Made by a program: the position numbers and the translations under genes. Positions 18,581 to 26,817 of a stretch of DNA of 64,000 bases are shown one piece after another. Positions within the stretch are counted from its first letter, which is position 1. Each line of letters starts with the position of its first letter. Origin of the DNA: Pseudomonadota bacterium (lineage in GTDB: Bacteria > Pseudomonadota > Alphaproteobacteria > Rhizobiales > Xanthobacteraceae); NCBI GenBank assembly GCA_023435725.1, contig JAEYRD010000103.1:1-64000 (forward strand). The letters run 5' to 3'. Below the pieces are notes generated by a model. The model did no database searches and had not been told where the DNA came from. It saw only the letters and a list, made by a program, of their open reading frames with translations.

Positions 18581-19435
18581 TCAAGTCGGCGCCAGGCTCC
18601 GGAACGTCGCGGCAACCGCCCGCAATGCTGCCAGCTTGGCGGGATCGCTGATCTTCGAATGCAGCATCACCTTCGAACTGCCGAGCTTCGGCAGTCTGTG
18701 GGCAGGTCCGAGGTCGACCAGGCTCGCCGGCGCGATCCGCCGCGCAAGCGGTGCGATCGCGAGTCCGGCAAGCGCAGCCGCGACCACCGCTGTGACACCG
18801 CCGCCGACAAAACGTTCGCGCCAGGCGAGGCCGGCCTTGTCCAGCGCGCGCACGGCAATGGCGCGAACCCCGCAAGGCGGGGCAAGCGTCGCGAGCGGCA
18901 GCGGCTCGCCCTTCGGCAGGGCGAAGCGTCGTGACGCGAACCAGCCGAACTCATCCTCGGCGAGCCTTTCGCCGCCGCGCCGGCTGCCTTCCTGGCGGAC
19001 GATCACCGCATCCAACCGCCCCGCGTCGTAGGCGTCCTGCATCTCGCGCGAGAAGCCGATGGTGACGGCGAGGGTGAGGTTTGAGGACATCGCATGCAGC
19101 CGTTCGAGCAGCGGCACCAGTTCAGGGCCGGCGGCGTGATCGGAGATGCCGAGCGAGAGCGATTGTGCGGCCGGTGCCTCGCCCGACAGCGCGCGGTCAT
19201 GCGCCGCGATCAGCGCCCGGGCGCGATCGAGGAACGCCGCGCCGTCGGATGTGAGACGGACTGCGCGCGGCGAGCGCTCGACGAGACGCCTTCCGAGCAG
19301 CGTCTCCAAACGCTGGAGTTTCAGGCTGACGGCCGCCTGCGTCGTGCCGAGCGCCTCAGCGGCGCGCGTAAAGCTCTGGAGGTCGGCGACCAGCAGGAAG
19401 GCCTGGACGGTGGCGATGTCGAGCGCGGCTTTCAT
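18581..19435 (-). CDS. LysR-family transcriptional regulator
   Basis: A 284-residue regulator with the LysR helix-turn-helix at residues 5-65 (FLLVADLQSFTRAAEALGTTQ, then AAVSLKLQRLETLLGRRLVER) and a substrate-binding-like effector domain behind it. It is divergent from the tautomerase gene, the usual LysR layout, so that gene is its likely target. A gap of 113 bases holds the operator candidate at 19445-19469. Confidence 0.88.
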   Translation of the reverse strand: MKAALDIATVQAFLLVADLQSFTRAAEALGTTQAAVSLKLQRLETLLGRRLVERSPRAVRLTSDGAAFLDRARALIAAHDRALSGEAPAAQSLSLGISDHAAGPELVPLLERLHAMSSNLTLAVTIGFSREMQDAYDAGRLDAVIVRQEGSRRGGERLAEDEFGWFASRRFALPKGEPLPLATLAPPCGVRAIAVRALDKAGLAWRERFVGGGVTAVVAAALAGLAIAPLARRIAPASLVDLGPAHRLPKLGSSKVMLHSKISDPAKLAALRAVAATFRSLAPT

Positions 19436-19444
19436 TATGGATAG

Positions 19445-19469
19445 TTATCACTGATATCAATAGAGATAA
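19445..19469. promoter_or_regulatory. Candidate LysR operator
   Basis: TTATC (19445-19449) and GATAA (19465-19469) are inverted copies around the perfect palindrome TGATATCA. The site lies 10 bases from the lysR start codon in the divergent gap and fits the dyad LysR proteins bind for autorepression and activation. Binding is an inference. Confidence 0.4.
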
Positions 19470-19548
19470 GATAGCAAAATGATCAGGAGAAATCTAGCTT
19501 CTCACCAACGCCGCGCAAACTCTGCGCGACATTCCTGGGAGAACGACC

Positions 19549-19971
19549 ATGCCCCTGATCACCGTGTCCTACAGCAGCGCCCGCCAGTCGCCCTCGCTGA
19601 AGGCCGACATCGCGAACGCCGTGTCCGAGCTTACCGCAGAGATCCTGCACAAGGACCCCAAAGTCACCGCCATCATCGTGAAATCGGTCGATGCCGCTGA
19701 CTGGTTCGCCGGCGGCAAGTCGCTCGCCGAACAGAAGCTCGCGAGCTACTGGATCGACATCCACGTCACCGAAGGCACCAACACCAAGGACGAGAAGGCG
19801 GCCTATCTCGCCGCCATGTTCAAGCGCATGGCCGGGATTTTGGGCCCGCTGCATCCCGAGACCTACCTGCATGTCGACGAGGTCAAGGGTGATGCCTACG
19901 GCTTTGGCGGCCTGACCCAGGAGCGGCGCTACATCGCCGGCAAGCTCGAGGTTTCGCTGCAGGCGGCGTGA
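19549..19971 (+). CDS. Tautomerase-family protein
   Basis: A 140-residue protein starting Met-Pro; Pro-2 is the catalytic base after Met removal in 4-oxalocrotonate tautomerase relatives. It has PLITVSYSSARQSPSLKADI at the N-terminus and HKDPKVTAIIVKSVDAADWF in the middle, typical of the longer two-segment tautomerases. The ATG is preceded by GGGAGAACGACC. It is divergent from the LysR gene, which probably controls it. The substrate is unknown. Confidence 0.82.
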   Translation: MPLITVSYSSARQSPSLKADIANAVSELTAEILHKDPKVTAIIVKSVDAADWFAGGKSLAEQKLASYWIDIHVTEGTNTKDEKAAYLAAMFKRMAGILGPLHPETYLHVDEVKGDAYGFGGLTQERRYIAGKLEVSLQAA

Positions 19972-19976
19972 TGCGG

Positions 19977-20010
19977 CAAGCCGCGGGTGAACGATCTCAC
20001 CCGCGGCTTG
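19977..20010. terminator. Hairpin terminator after the tautomerase gene
   Basis: CAAGCCGCGGGTGA and TCACCCGCGGCTTG form a perfect 14-base-pair stem with the loop ACGATC. It starts 5 bases after the tautomerase stop. There is no T-run, so it may act bidirectionally or Rho-assisted between the two convergent genes. Confidence 0.65.
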
Positions 20011-20031
20011 AGCCTGTTGCAGCGTCGATCG

Positions 20032-20745
20032 TCAGCCCGCTATCCGGAACTGAACTTCAGCCTTGTTCAGGAAACACGTCTTGTCGAACAGCGTCAGGTC
20101 CAGCGGGTTTGGCAGCCTGACATCATCGAGATCGGGGCAGGCCTTGATCGACGGATCGTAGGAACGGTCGATCTGCGAGATGAAGACGACGATCAGGCCC
20201 TTGTCGCGTGCGAAGGATTTCAGCGCGCGCACCTGAACGGTCAGCTCGGGGTTTTCCCGCCTCTGGTCGAGCAGTTGCAGATAGTCGACCACCACCATAG
20301 AGCCGCGAGGCACTGCCGCCATTCGCTTGACGATGTAGTCGGCGCTGATGGCATCCGAGCAGTCGACGTCGAACAGTTTGTCGAACTGCACCGGATCCGC
20401 GCCGATCGCGCGCAGGCGATCCAGGACATCTCTCTCGGTATATTCGAGCGAGAAGAACGCAGCGCGATGGCCTGACCGCATCGCCTCGACGGCAAGTTCG
20501 AGGCTCATCAGTGTCTTGCCCTGACCGGGACGGGCTCCGACCAGCACGAGGTCACCCGGCCGGAATTGCGGAAACAGCCGATTGGCCGGTGTCACTGCAG
20601 CGGCTTTCGCCGCGAGCATGCTCCAGACGGAAAAACCTTCCGTCGCGGCCACGCGGTCAAGCGCGTCGTGGAGCGGGATGCCTTCCTTGCGGGACAGGCG
20701 CTTCGCCTTGCGCTTCAGATGATAGATTGGCGCAGACAACTTCAT
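20032..20745 (-). CDS. DnaB-like RecA-fold ATPase
   Basis: A 237-residue protein related to the C-terminal domain of replicative helicase DnaB. Walker A is VGARPGQGKTLMSLELA, AAFFSLEYTERDV follows, Walker B is MVVVDYLQLLDQRREN, and VFISQIDRSYD matches motif H3. It lacks the DnaB N-terminal domain, and the C-terminal stretch is short, so it is not the cell's main helicase. The N-terminal region has a basic segment (HLKRKAKRLSRKEG). The ATG at 20745 has GGGAGC upstream. Its role is unknown. Confidence 0.72.
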   Translation of the reverse strand: MKLSAPIYHLKRKAKRLSRKEGIPLHDALDRVAATEGFSVWSMLAAKAAAVTPANRLFPQFRPGDLVLVGARPGQGKTLMSLELAVEAMRSGHRAAFFSLEYTERDVLDRLRAIGADPVQFDKLFDVDCSDAISADYIVKRMAAVPRGSMVVVDYLQLLDQRRENPELTVQVRALKSFARDKGLIVVFISQIDRSYDPSIKACPDLDDVRLPNPLDLTLFDKTCFLNKAEVQFRIAG

Positions 20746-20942
20746 CGAGAGAAGCTCCCATTGCGAGCAGAAGCGCAATCCCTCCTTATGCCTGGCGCTC
20801 GAACAGTCGGCCCAATGATCAATCGCCCGGCATGATCTGTACTTTCCCGGCGGAGGGGGGAGGCGTGGGCGGCACCGGAATCAAGCATAGCTCATTCCGC
20901 GTCAGCGGAGAACGAGTGAGGCAGGTAGCGCTGCAGAAAAGG

Positions 20943-21680
20943 CTAGGCGACCGCGTCCGCCGCCAGCGCGCGGGTCGGCCCGAACAATTCTTCGAACGCC
21001 TGCCTGAGTGCGATGTCGACGTCGGCCATCGTCACGATCTGGCCGAGGTCGACCAGCGAGGTGACGCCATAGCGGGGATCGGCGACGCCGCAGGGTACGA
21101 TGCCGGCGAAATGTGAAAGCTCGGGCTCGACATTGATGGCGATGCCGTGGAACGACACCCAGCGCTTCAGCCGCACGCCGATCGCCGCGATCTTGTCCTC
21201 ATGCTCGGGCCCCTTGTCAGGCCGCTTCACCCAGACGCCGACCCGGTCCTCGCGCCGCTCGCCGCGGACGTTGAAGGCGGCAAGGGTACGGAGGATCAAC
21301 TCCTCCAGGCTGGCGACATAGGCCCGCACATCGGGTCGGCGCCGCTTGAGGTCGAGCATGACATAGGCCACCCGCTGGCCCGGGCCGTGATAGGTGAGCT
21401 GGCCGCCGCGCCCGGTGGCGAAGGTCGGGAATCGGGGATCGAGCAGGTCGGAGGCCTTGCCCGAGGTGCCGGAGGTGTAGAGCGGGGGGTGCTCGAGCAG
21501 CCAGACCAGCTCCGGGGCCTCGCCTGCCGCAATCGCCGCGACTCGCGCCTCCATGGCAGCCACCGCGTCCGGATAGGGCACGGGGGCGTCTGAAATCCGC
21601 CATTCCACCGGCGCGCCGGCGGAGGCGGAAAACGGCGTCAAATCGAGCTCTTGGCGGGGGTTTTGAGGTGAATTAACCAT
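20943..21680 (-). CDS. lipB: Octanoyl-[acyl-carrier-protein]:protein N-octanoyltransferase
   Basis: A 245-residue LipB. It shows the family motifs LLEHPPLYTSGTSGK, TGRGGQLTYHGPGQRV, the lysine in AAIGVRLKRWVSFHG and the catalytic cysteine in GIVPCGVADPRYGVTS. It moves octanoyl groups from acyl carrier protein to the lipoyl domains of dehydrogenase complexes. Its start codon abuts the start of the FliN-like gene on the other strand. Confidence 0.93.
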   Translation of the reverse strand: MVNSPQNPRQELDLTPFSASAGAPVEWRISDAPVPYPDAVAAMEARVAAIAAGEAPELVWLLEHPPLYTSGTSGKASDLLDPRFPTFATGRGGQLTYHGPGQRVAYVMLDLKRRRPDVRAYVASLEELILRTLAAFNVRGERREDRVGVWVKRPDKGPEHEDKIAAIGVRLKRWVSFHGIAINVEPELSHFAGIVPCGVADPRYGVTSLVDLGQIVTMADVDIALRQAFEELFGPTRALAADAVA

Positions 21681-21991
21681 TGGCTAACCATAACGTGGTG
21701 ATCATCGCGGGAGCAAATGCAGAGTCAAAAGTTGCGGCGGTCCTGACAGTGCCCACTCTCGATAAAGTCACCGTGGATCTCATGGTCGTCCTCGGGACGA
21801 CCACCATGCCGATCCATCAAGTATTACGTCTTTCCCGCGGCGCCATCATCGAGCTGGACGCAACCGAGGCCGACGAGGTCAAGGTTTTGGCCAACAATTT
21901 GCCGGTCGCCTCCGGTGTCGTGCTGGTCGACCGCAACCGGATCGCGGTCGAGGTCAAGCAGATGCTGCCGCGCGCGGCCGGTACGCGGTAG
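21680..21991 (+). CDS. FliM/FliN-family (SpoA) flagellar motor switch-like protein
   Basis: A 103-residue protein made almost entirely of a SpoA domain: VDLMVVLGTTTMPIHQVLRL, then GAIIELDATEADEVKVLAN and a terminal DRNRIAVEVKQM. FliN-type proteins build the C-ring of the flagellar switch. No other flagellar gene is near, so this may be an orphan copy. The start is a TTG at 21680 whose first base is shared with the lipB start codon; a downstream GTG would shorten it by about five residues. Confidence 0.78.
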   Translation: MANHNVVIIAGANAESKVAAVLTVPTLDKVTVDLMVVLGTTTMPIHQVLRLSRGAIIELDATEADEVKVLANNLPVASGVVLVDRNRIAVEVKQMLPRAAGTR

Positions 21992-22152
21992 CGGCCCGGG
22001 CATCCGATAGGACCGATCCGGGCGGGGTCAGAATTTTTCCTCCCAAGCTTGTGGATTTCAGGACCTTTGCAGGCTTGTATCCCCCTGATGGATTTGTTAG
22101 ATCGGCGACCGCTGATCCGGCCAGCCTCTAGACCTCAGGCCGGTATCTCCTA

Positions 22153-22237
22153 GCGCTCGTGGCGGAACTGGTAGACGCGCTGCCTTGAGGTGGCAGTGGG
22201 TAACACCGTGGGGGTTCGAGTCCCTCCGAGCGCACCA
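22153..22237 (+). tRNA. tRNA-Leu (anticodon GAG)
   Basis: The acceptor stem GCGCTCG pairs with CGAGCGC. The anticodon stem CTGCC/GGCAG encloses the loop TTGAGGT with anticodon GAG. The long variable arm and the T-arm GGGTTCGAGTCCC are typical of leucine tRNAs. CCA is encoded at 22235-22237. The gene lies directly beside an integrase and is the probable integration target. Confidence 0.95.
22208..22237. other. Probable attL core at the tRNA 3' end
   Basis: Tyrosine recombinases of ICEs commonly use the 3' end of a tRNA as attachment site, leaving the tRNA intact. The integrase gene ends 23 bases from this tRNA and points at it. The matching attR copy was not seen inside the window. The exact core boundaries are inferred. 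Confidence 0.5.
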
Positions 22238-22260
22238 TACCCACGCATAATCCATTGAAA

Positions 22261-23769
22261 TTAAGGCGTTTTTCTTCCAAAGTTACTACGCAAAGTTACT
22301 ACTCTGTTCTCGGCCGATGTTCCGGACCTGTTCGCGCCAGGTAACGCCGTGACGTCGTCAAGCGATTGACTCTGATCGAACGCCACGATCTTCTCCATGC
22401 CGCTGATTCCGAGCTTTTCCCGGTTCGCCTTGGCGATGTAATGCGCAGGCATCTTCGGGTCGGTCCAGCCGAACATGGCCATCATCTGGCTCTCGGTACA
22501 GTCGGCGTAGGCGGCGACCTCGGCACGGGCCTTCCGCACCCCATGGCAGCTCTTCTTCGGTTCATTGACGCCCGCCAGGACCGCGTACTTCTTGAACTTC
22601 GCCGCCCACGCCTTCTTGTTCATCGGCAGCACGCGGCCCTTCACGAGCTTCCCGGTGAAAACGTCGGCGCCGACGATCCCGGCGGCGCGCGCCGTGCGGA
22701 GGCTATCGGCAAACTCCGGATGCACCGGCACCGTGACTGTCGTGTTGCCTTGGCTCTTCTCGGTTGCGATCTGCACGGCCATCTTGCGGACGATCTGGCG
22801 CAGGTGCGGTGGCCCGAAGCGATGCGCATCGCCAACCCGTAAGAACGTATAGTGCAGAACATCGAACATCAGCCGCGCTTCGGTGCCGAGCGACCACTTC
22901 GCGCGATAGAGCGCCATGTCGTCCTCGGTCCAGGGCACGAAGCCGCCGCTCTCGCGGCTTGCCTTCGCCTTGCCGGACTTCAGTCCGATCGTTGGATCAT
23001 CATCCTCCTCGAGATGCTCCTCATCAATCATCCAGCGGATCATGCCGCGCAATGCCGACAACAGGTTGCCGGCCTGTGAGGGCGTGCGCGCTTTCATCTC
23101 CGCCTTGATGACCTTGCGTGTCAGCACAGCGAACGGCTTCTCACCATTCTCGGGTAGAAGTGACTCAATCAACCCGGTGCGCTGGAGCCGCGTCGAATCC
23201 GACAGTCCTGCCTCACCGACGGCAAGGTCGCCCAGCCAATGATCGCTATGTTTATAAAGTGTCCAGTACCAGCGCAGCGTGTGAGGCTTCGGCGGCTCCG
23301 TCGGCAGTTCCGGACGTGGTTCGTTGCGCTGCTTTTGCGCGTTGACGTAATCGGTCGCGTCGCCATAAAGCGCGATCTGGGAAACAATGGTCTCATCACA
23401 CTCGTCGTCGAACGCTCTGGTGCCAAACTCCGCCTTGATCCTGATCTTCGGCAATCCGTTGCGAAGCTGGACATAATAGCGCGTCTGTCCGCGCTGAGAG
23501 CGATCGGCCTGCACATAGCGACGTTCCGGCTGCACCAGCGGATCGGGTTCGGTTCGCCGTTTACGCATCACTCCTCCGAGCGCTTCGACCGCCGCATCAT
23601 AGGCGGCATCGAACGCGTCCGTTCCATATTTCTCCCTGATCCCGATCCGGCGCCCCTTACGGCTCACTTTCACGTACCAGCGCAGTGCGCCCAGCGCAGA
23701 ATAGTCGAAGTAGAGGTACATTCGCGCGTCCCCAGGCGCGCGGGGACCGCGTGGTGATGCTCCAGGCAT
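22261..23769 (-). CDS. Tyrosine-type site-specific integrase
   Basis: A 502-residue phage-family integrase. The catalytic region shows the first Arg in the box around FLRVGDAHRFGPPHL, then HGVRKARAE (H-x-x-R), GWTDPKM (the W/H box) and the tyrosine in AHYIAKANRE near the C-terminus. N-terminal arm-binding and core-binding regions precede it. It lies next to tRNA-Leu and marks the left end of the ICE. The start could be the ATG at 23769 or the one at 23721, where DARMYLYFDYS begins. Confidence 0.9.
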   Translation of the reverse strand: MPGASPRGPRAPGDARMYLYFDYSALGALRWYVKVSRKGRRIGIREKYGTDAFDAAYDAAVEALGGVMRKRRTEPDPLVQPERRYVQADRSQRGQTRYYVQLRNGLPKIRIKAEFGTRAFDDECDETIVSQIALYGDATDYVNAQKQRNEPRPELPTEPPKPHTLRWYWTLYKHSDHWLGDLAVGEAGLSDSTRLQRTGLIESLLPENGEKPFAVLTRKVIKAEMKARTPSQAGNLLSALRGMIRWMIDEEHLEEDDDPTIGLKSGKAKASRESGGFVPWTEDDMALYRAKWSLGTEARLMFDVLHYTFLRVGDAHRFGPPHLRQIVRKMAVQIATEKSQGNTTVTVPVHPEFADSLRTARAAGIVGADVFTGKLVKGRVLPMNKKAWAAKFKKYAVLAGVNEPKKSCHGVRKARAEVAAYADCTESQMMAMFGWTDPKMPAHYIAKANREKLGISGMEKIVAFDQSQSLDDVTALPGANRSGTSAENRVVTLRSNFGRKTP

Positions 23770-23841
23770 TGGCTTACTCCGTGAACCAATGCCTGGAGTC
23801 TAGCGATGCGGTGACTCCGCATCAATTGCATAAGGTGCGTT

Positions 23842-24063
23842 TCACCCGCTTTCGGTGCGCTTCAGGTACCTCTGCAGCGCTTCCGAGGGCACCCAGATCT
23901 CGTTGGGATCGTCTACGGGTTTGCGCAGCGCCGCGCTTGCCGTCAGTGCAATCCGGATAACGCCTTCGCTATCGATCGTAACCGCGCTCGCGCCCGCCTC
24001 CTTGGCGGCGCGGATCGCGCGGGCAATGTCGGCTTGCGTGACTTTTGCAGGACGCCGCGGCAA
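23842..24063 (-). CDS. Small integrase-associated protein
   Basis: A 73-residue protein: ADIARAIRAAKEAGASAVTID, then EGVIRIAL and a tail with DPNEIWVPSEALQRYLK. Small proteins of this pattern lie upstream of integrase genes in many rhizobial prophages and islands. It is on the integrase strand, 72 bases upstream of it. A role in excision is possible but unproven. Confidence 0.65.
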   Translation of the reverse strand: MPRRPAKVTQADIARAIRAAKEAGASAVTIDSEGVIRIALTASAALRKPVDDPNEIWVPSEALQRYLKRTESG

Positions 24064-25185
24064 TATCCTTCTCCTAGCGGATCTTTGTTGATCTCGTTGA
24101 GCGACGTACGACGCCCTCCGGATTTGTTCGAAGTGCTTTGCACATCACGGCCGTCACAGCATCCGTCTCCAAAGCTGCTTCGAAGACTGGGCTCGATGGT
24201 TGCTGCAAGCCAGACTAACGCACACTCATCGCCATCAAAAACCATCAAAGCCACGGAAAAAAGGGCAGCGAGATCTTCGTCGGGCATTCGGCGTGATTGG
24301 CGTGGAAATCGGACGGAGAGCTCGCTGCAGCGGATCCTCCTATAGACGAGTTGCCCTCTTGCGACGAGGCGGCGCGCGTCAGCAAACGCGACGTCGCAAC
24401 GAAGGGTTATGCGCCTCTGCAGCATCAAAGGTCGGCAAATCCGCGCTCGCCAAGCGCCTGCAGACCCGACTGGGTGACGCCCGGACTATCGAGCGCGATT
24501 AAGGTTTTGTTTACCAGTCCTCGACTGTCCGATTCGGACTAAGGCGGCCGTTTGGCGCCCTATATTTTGGGGACTACGAGTCGCCTCGGAGTCAATCATA
24601 CGGGCAACAAATTTAGTCGGCCGCGGTCGCCGCGACTCGCACTATGGCTCAGCTTCGGCAAGGCCTGTGCCGCACATCATGGAGCCACCCATGCCACATC
24701 CGTTCAAGGTGTTTCCTGTTCCGCCGGGAGTAACGCTCAGGCGCATCTGTCTGGCGCAGGCGATCGTCAGTATTTCCGCGCTGGGATCGACCGTCTTGCT
24801 GCTCTCGAAGGTCGTCCCGACCATCGTGAGCGGATTACCTTAAGGGGCCTTTGCTCCGGGGAAGAGGGCGGGTCAATCGCCCCGATGATGGATGGGACGG
24901 ATTCCTGGGAAAAGTGAAGCGCTATCAGCACTTAGTGACGGTCAAAATCGTCGTGCAGTACCGATCGCAGTGTCGCGTTATTTTTTTGCGTGGCATAGCG
25001 AAGTCGAGCGTAGTCTAGTGTGCATCTGGATAGTCGGGCGTTGAGTCGCGTACTACGCCAACACCCGCTTTTCCACGCTCGGGTGTGCTAGCCCGTTGTT
25101 GCTCGACGTAGATGCCATCACCATCACAAAAGTCCGTCGGGCCAATAGACATCACTGAGCGCGCGCGGCGCTAGGCGAGAAGATC
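24064..25185. other. 1.1-kb gap without a convincing gene
   Basis: Short frames exist on both strands but none shows a known domain, a ribosome site and a codon pattern together. A minus-strand stretch near 24120-24290 (DEDLAALFSVALMVFDGDE) and a plus-strand stretch near 24680-24840 (PHPFKVFPVPPG) look protein-like and may be remnants. The gap probably records decayed genes at the ICE edge. Confidence 0.4.
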
Positions 25186-26817
25186 ATGGGTGTTCACGAT
25201 GATCTCACATCCGTCAAAGACGAAATCGAGCGGCTGACCAAAGATGGTGTGCTCGGCTTCTATACGCACTTCGAGGTCACTGAGGTCGTTGCTTTCCGCG
25301 ACCGTGGAGTGCCGCCGCTGAATGTGTTTTCGGTTTTTGTGGCTGAAGACCGAGGAGATGTCCCCGATGTCGCCGCTGAATTCTTGGGGCCTCGAATCAG
25401 GCTCAAGCAGGCGAGGAACTGGACTTTTGGCGTTTGTCGCTATCTCCGACCGATATCCGAAATCCTGAACGCCTTAGCTTCTTTTCAGACGAGCCTGGTG
25501 TGGCAGCCGTCTGGAGAGGCGCTCAACGTCGGCCCCCTAGTTGCAGCGCCGAGGCAGTTCGTGCCCGCTGATACGACAGTCATTGTCCCATGGAACAATG
25601 TTCTCAAGAACAATTTCTGGAACGGTTCCTATGTGGTTGAACTCGCAGATCCGGACAAGGCCGAGCTAAAGCTGTTCTTCGACGGCCCACCCGCGCTACA
25701 AGAACTTTCTGAACAGGTCCAAACGGTCGTGCCGATCCGGCTTGCGAGCCTGTCCGACCGTCTTGGAAACCTTGTTTTTCAAATCCCCATTACCGTGGTT
25801 ACGTCGACCTTCGCGCATCAGCGAGTGTCCCGGGATGTCGTCGTCTCCCTTGGCTGGCATCCGAAAGCAAAACCACGGAAGGTCCGCGCTGTTTGCGACA
25901 TGCAGTTTGACGACACGCTCACCGGATATGCGTCCGCCGAGATAAACGGCAACAGCGCGACAATTCCAACAGCCGCCGGGCAGGGGATGTTGCGCTCAGC
26001 ACTCTGGGACGAAGACAACCGCGTTGTCCTGGCTGCTATGGGGAGTACCGCCTTTATCGAGACGGTAGTCACCAACATGCACGCAATCGACCCGGAACCA
26101 CGGGTCTTTCAGATTCCAGGGCGGAACGGCGCGTCACACTCCGCGAGAGTTGGTCTGTTCAGGTCGAATAAGATCGTCGTAGAGGCACCCAAAAAAAACA
26201 GAGGCGACCAATGGGCGAAGCAACGCATCTATCGCGACGAAGCCGCGCGGCTGTCGCGCGAACGCCGATTTGTGCAGTATCGTCCGACCGGACCCAAAGC
26301 GATCGCTCATGAATCCGCATTGAAGGACTTGCATTTCCTCTTGTCCCGCTATGGCGAAGATGGAGTTTGGCTTTGGGACCCCTATCTCACGGCAACGGAC
26401 ATTCTCGAAACGCTCTTTTATTGTCCTCATAGCGGGGTGGAGCTACGCGCTCTAACCGCCGCAGCCGAGATCCCCGATGACGATACCGAGGCCCCAGAAG
26501 GTCTGACACGTCATCAGACATTTGCCCTCGCGCAGCTTTCCGTTTTCGACAACGCTCAGTCAAACTGGCACGGCATCCGACTTGAATATCGAATGCGCAG
26601 CGGCACTTCAGGCTGGCCGTTTCACGACCGGTTCTTAATTTTTCCCGTCAAGGACGGTGGCGCACAGGCATGGTCACTCGGAACGTCCGTGAACAGTTTC
26701 GGCACGATCCATCATATCCTGCAAAAAGTGGACGATGGACAATTGGTGATGGACGCCTTCGCCGAGCTCTGGGATCAACTGGACCAATCGCAACATCTCA
26801 TTATCAAGAAGCCGTAG
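25186..26817 (+). CDS. VPA1262-like protein with degenerate PLD-like C-terminus (candidate defence)
   Basis: A 543-residue protein. The region around HFEVTEVVAFRDRG near the N-terminus and the overall layout resemble the poorly known VPA1262 family. The C-terminus has a phospholipase D-like pattern: WLWDPYLTATDILETL, GWPFHDRFLIF (His-Asp-Arg where HxK is usual) and SLGTSVNSFG. The nuclease lysine seems replaced, so catalysis is uncertain. The start ATG at 25186 follows GAGAAGATC. Its stop shares a base with the next gene's GTG start, so the two are tightly coupled; a SIR2 gene follows. Base composition is less GC-rich than the chromosome side. Confidence 0.6.
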   Translation: MGVHDDLTSVKDEIERLTKDGVLGFYTHFEVTEVVAFRDRGVPPLNVFSVFVAEDRGDVPDVAAEFLGPRIRLKQARNWTFGVCRYLRPISEILNALASFQTSLVWQPSGEALNVGPLVAAPRQFVPADTTVIVPWNNVLKNNFWNGSYVVELADPDKAELKLFFDGPPALQELSEQVQTVVPIRLASLSDRLGNLVFQIPITVVTSTFAHQRVSRDVVVSLGWHPKAKPRKVRAVCDMQFDDTLTGYASAEINGNSATIPTAAGQGMLRSALWDEDNRVVLAAMGSTAFIETVVTNMHAIDPEPRVFQIPGRNGASHSARVGLFRSNKIVVEAPKKNRGDQWAKQRIYRDEAARLSRERRFVQYRPTGPKAIAHESALKDLHFLLSRYGEDGVWLWDPYLTATDILETLFYCPHSGVELRALTAAAEIPDDDTEAPEGLTRHQTFALAQLSVFDNAQSNWHGIRLEYRMRSGTSGWPFHDRFLIFPVKDGGAQAWSLGTSVNSFGTIHHILQKVDDGQLVMDAFAELWDQLDQSQHLIIKKP

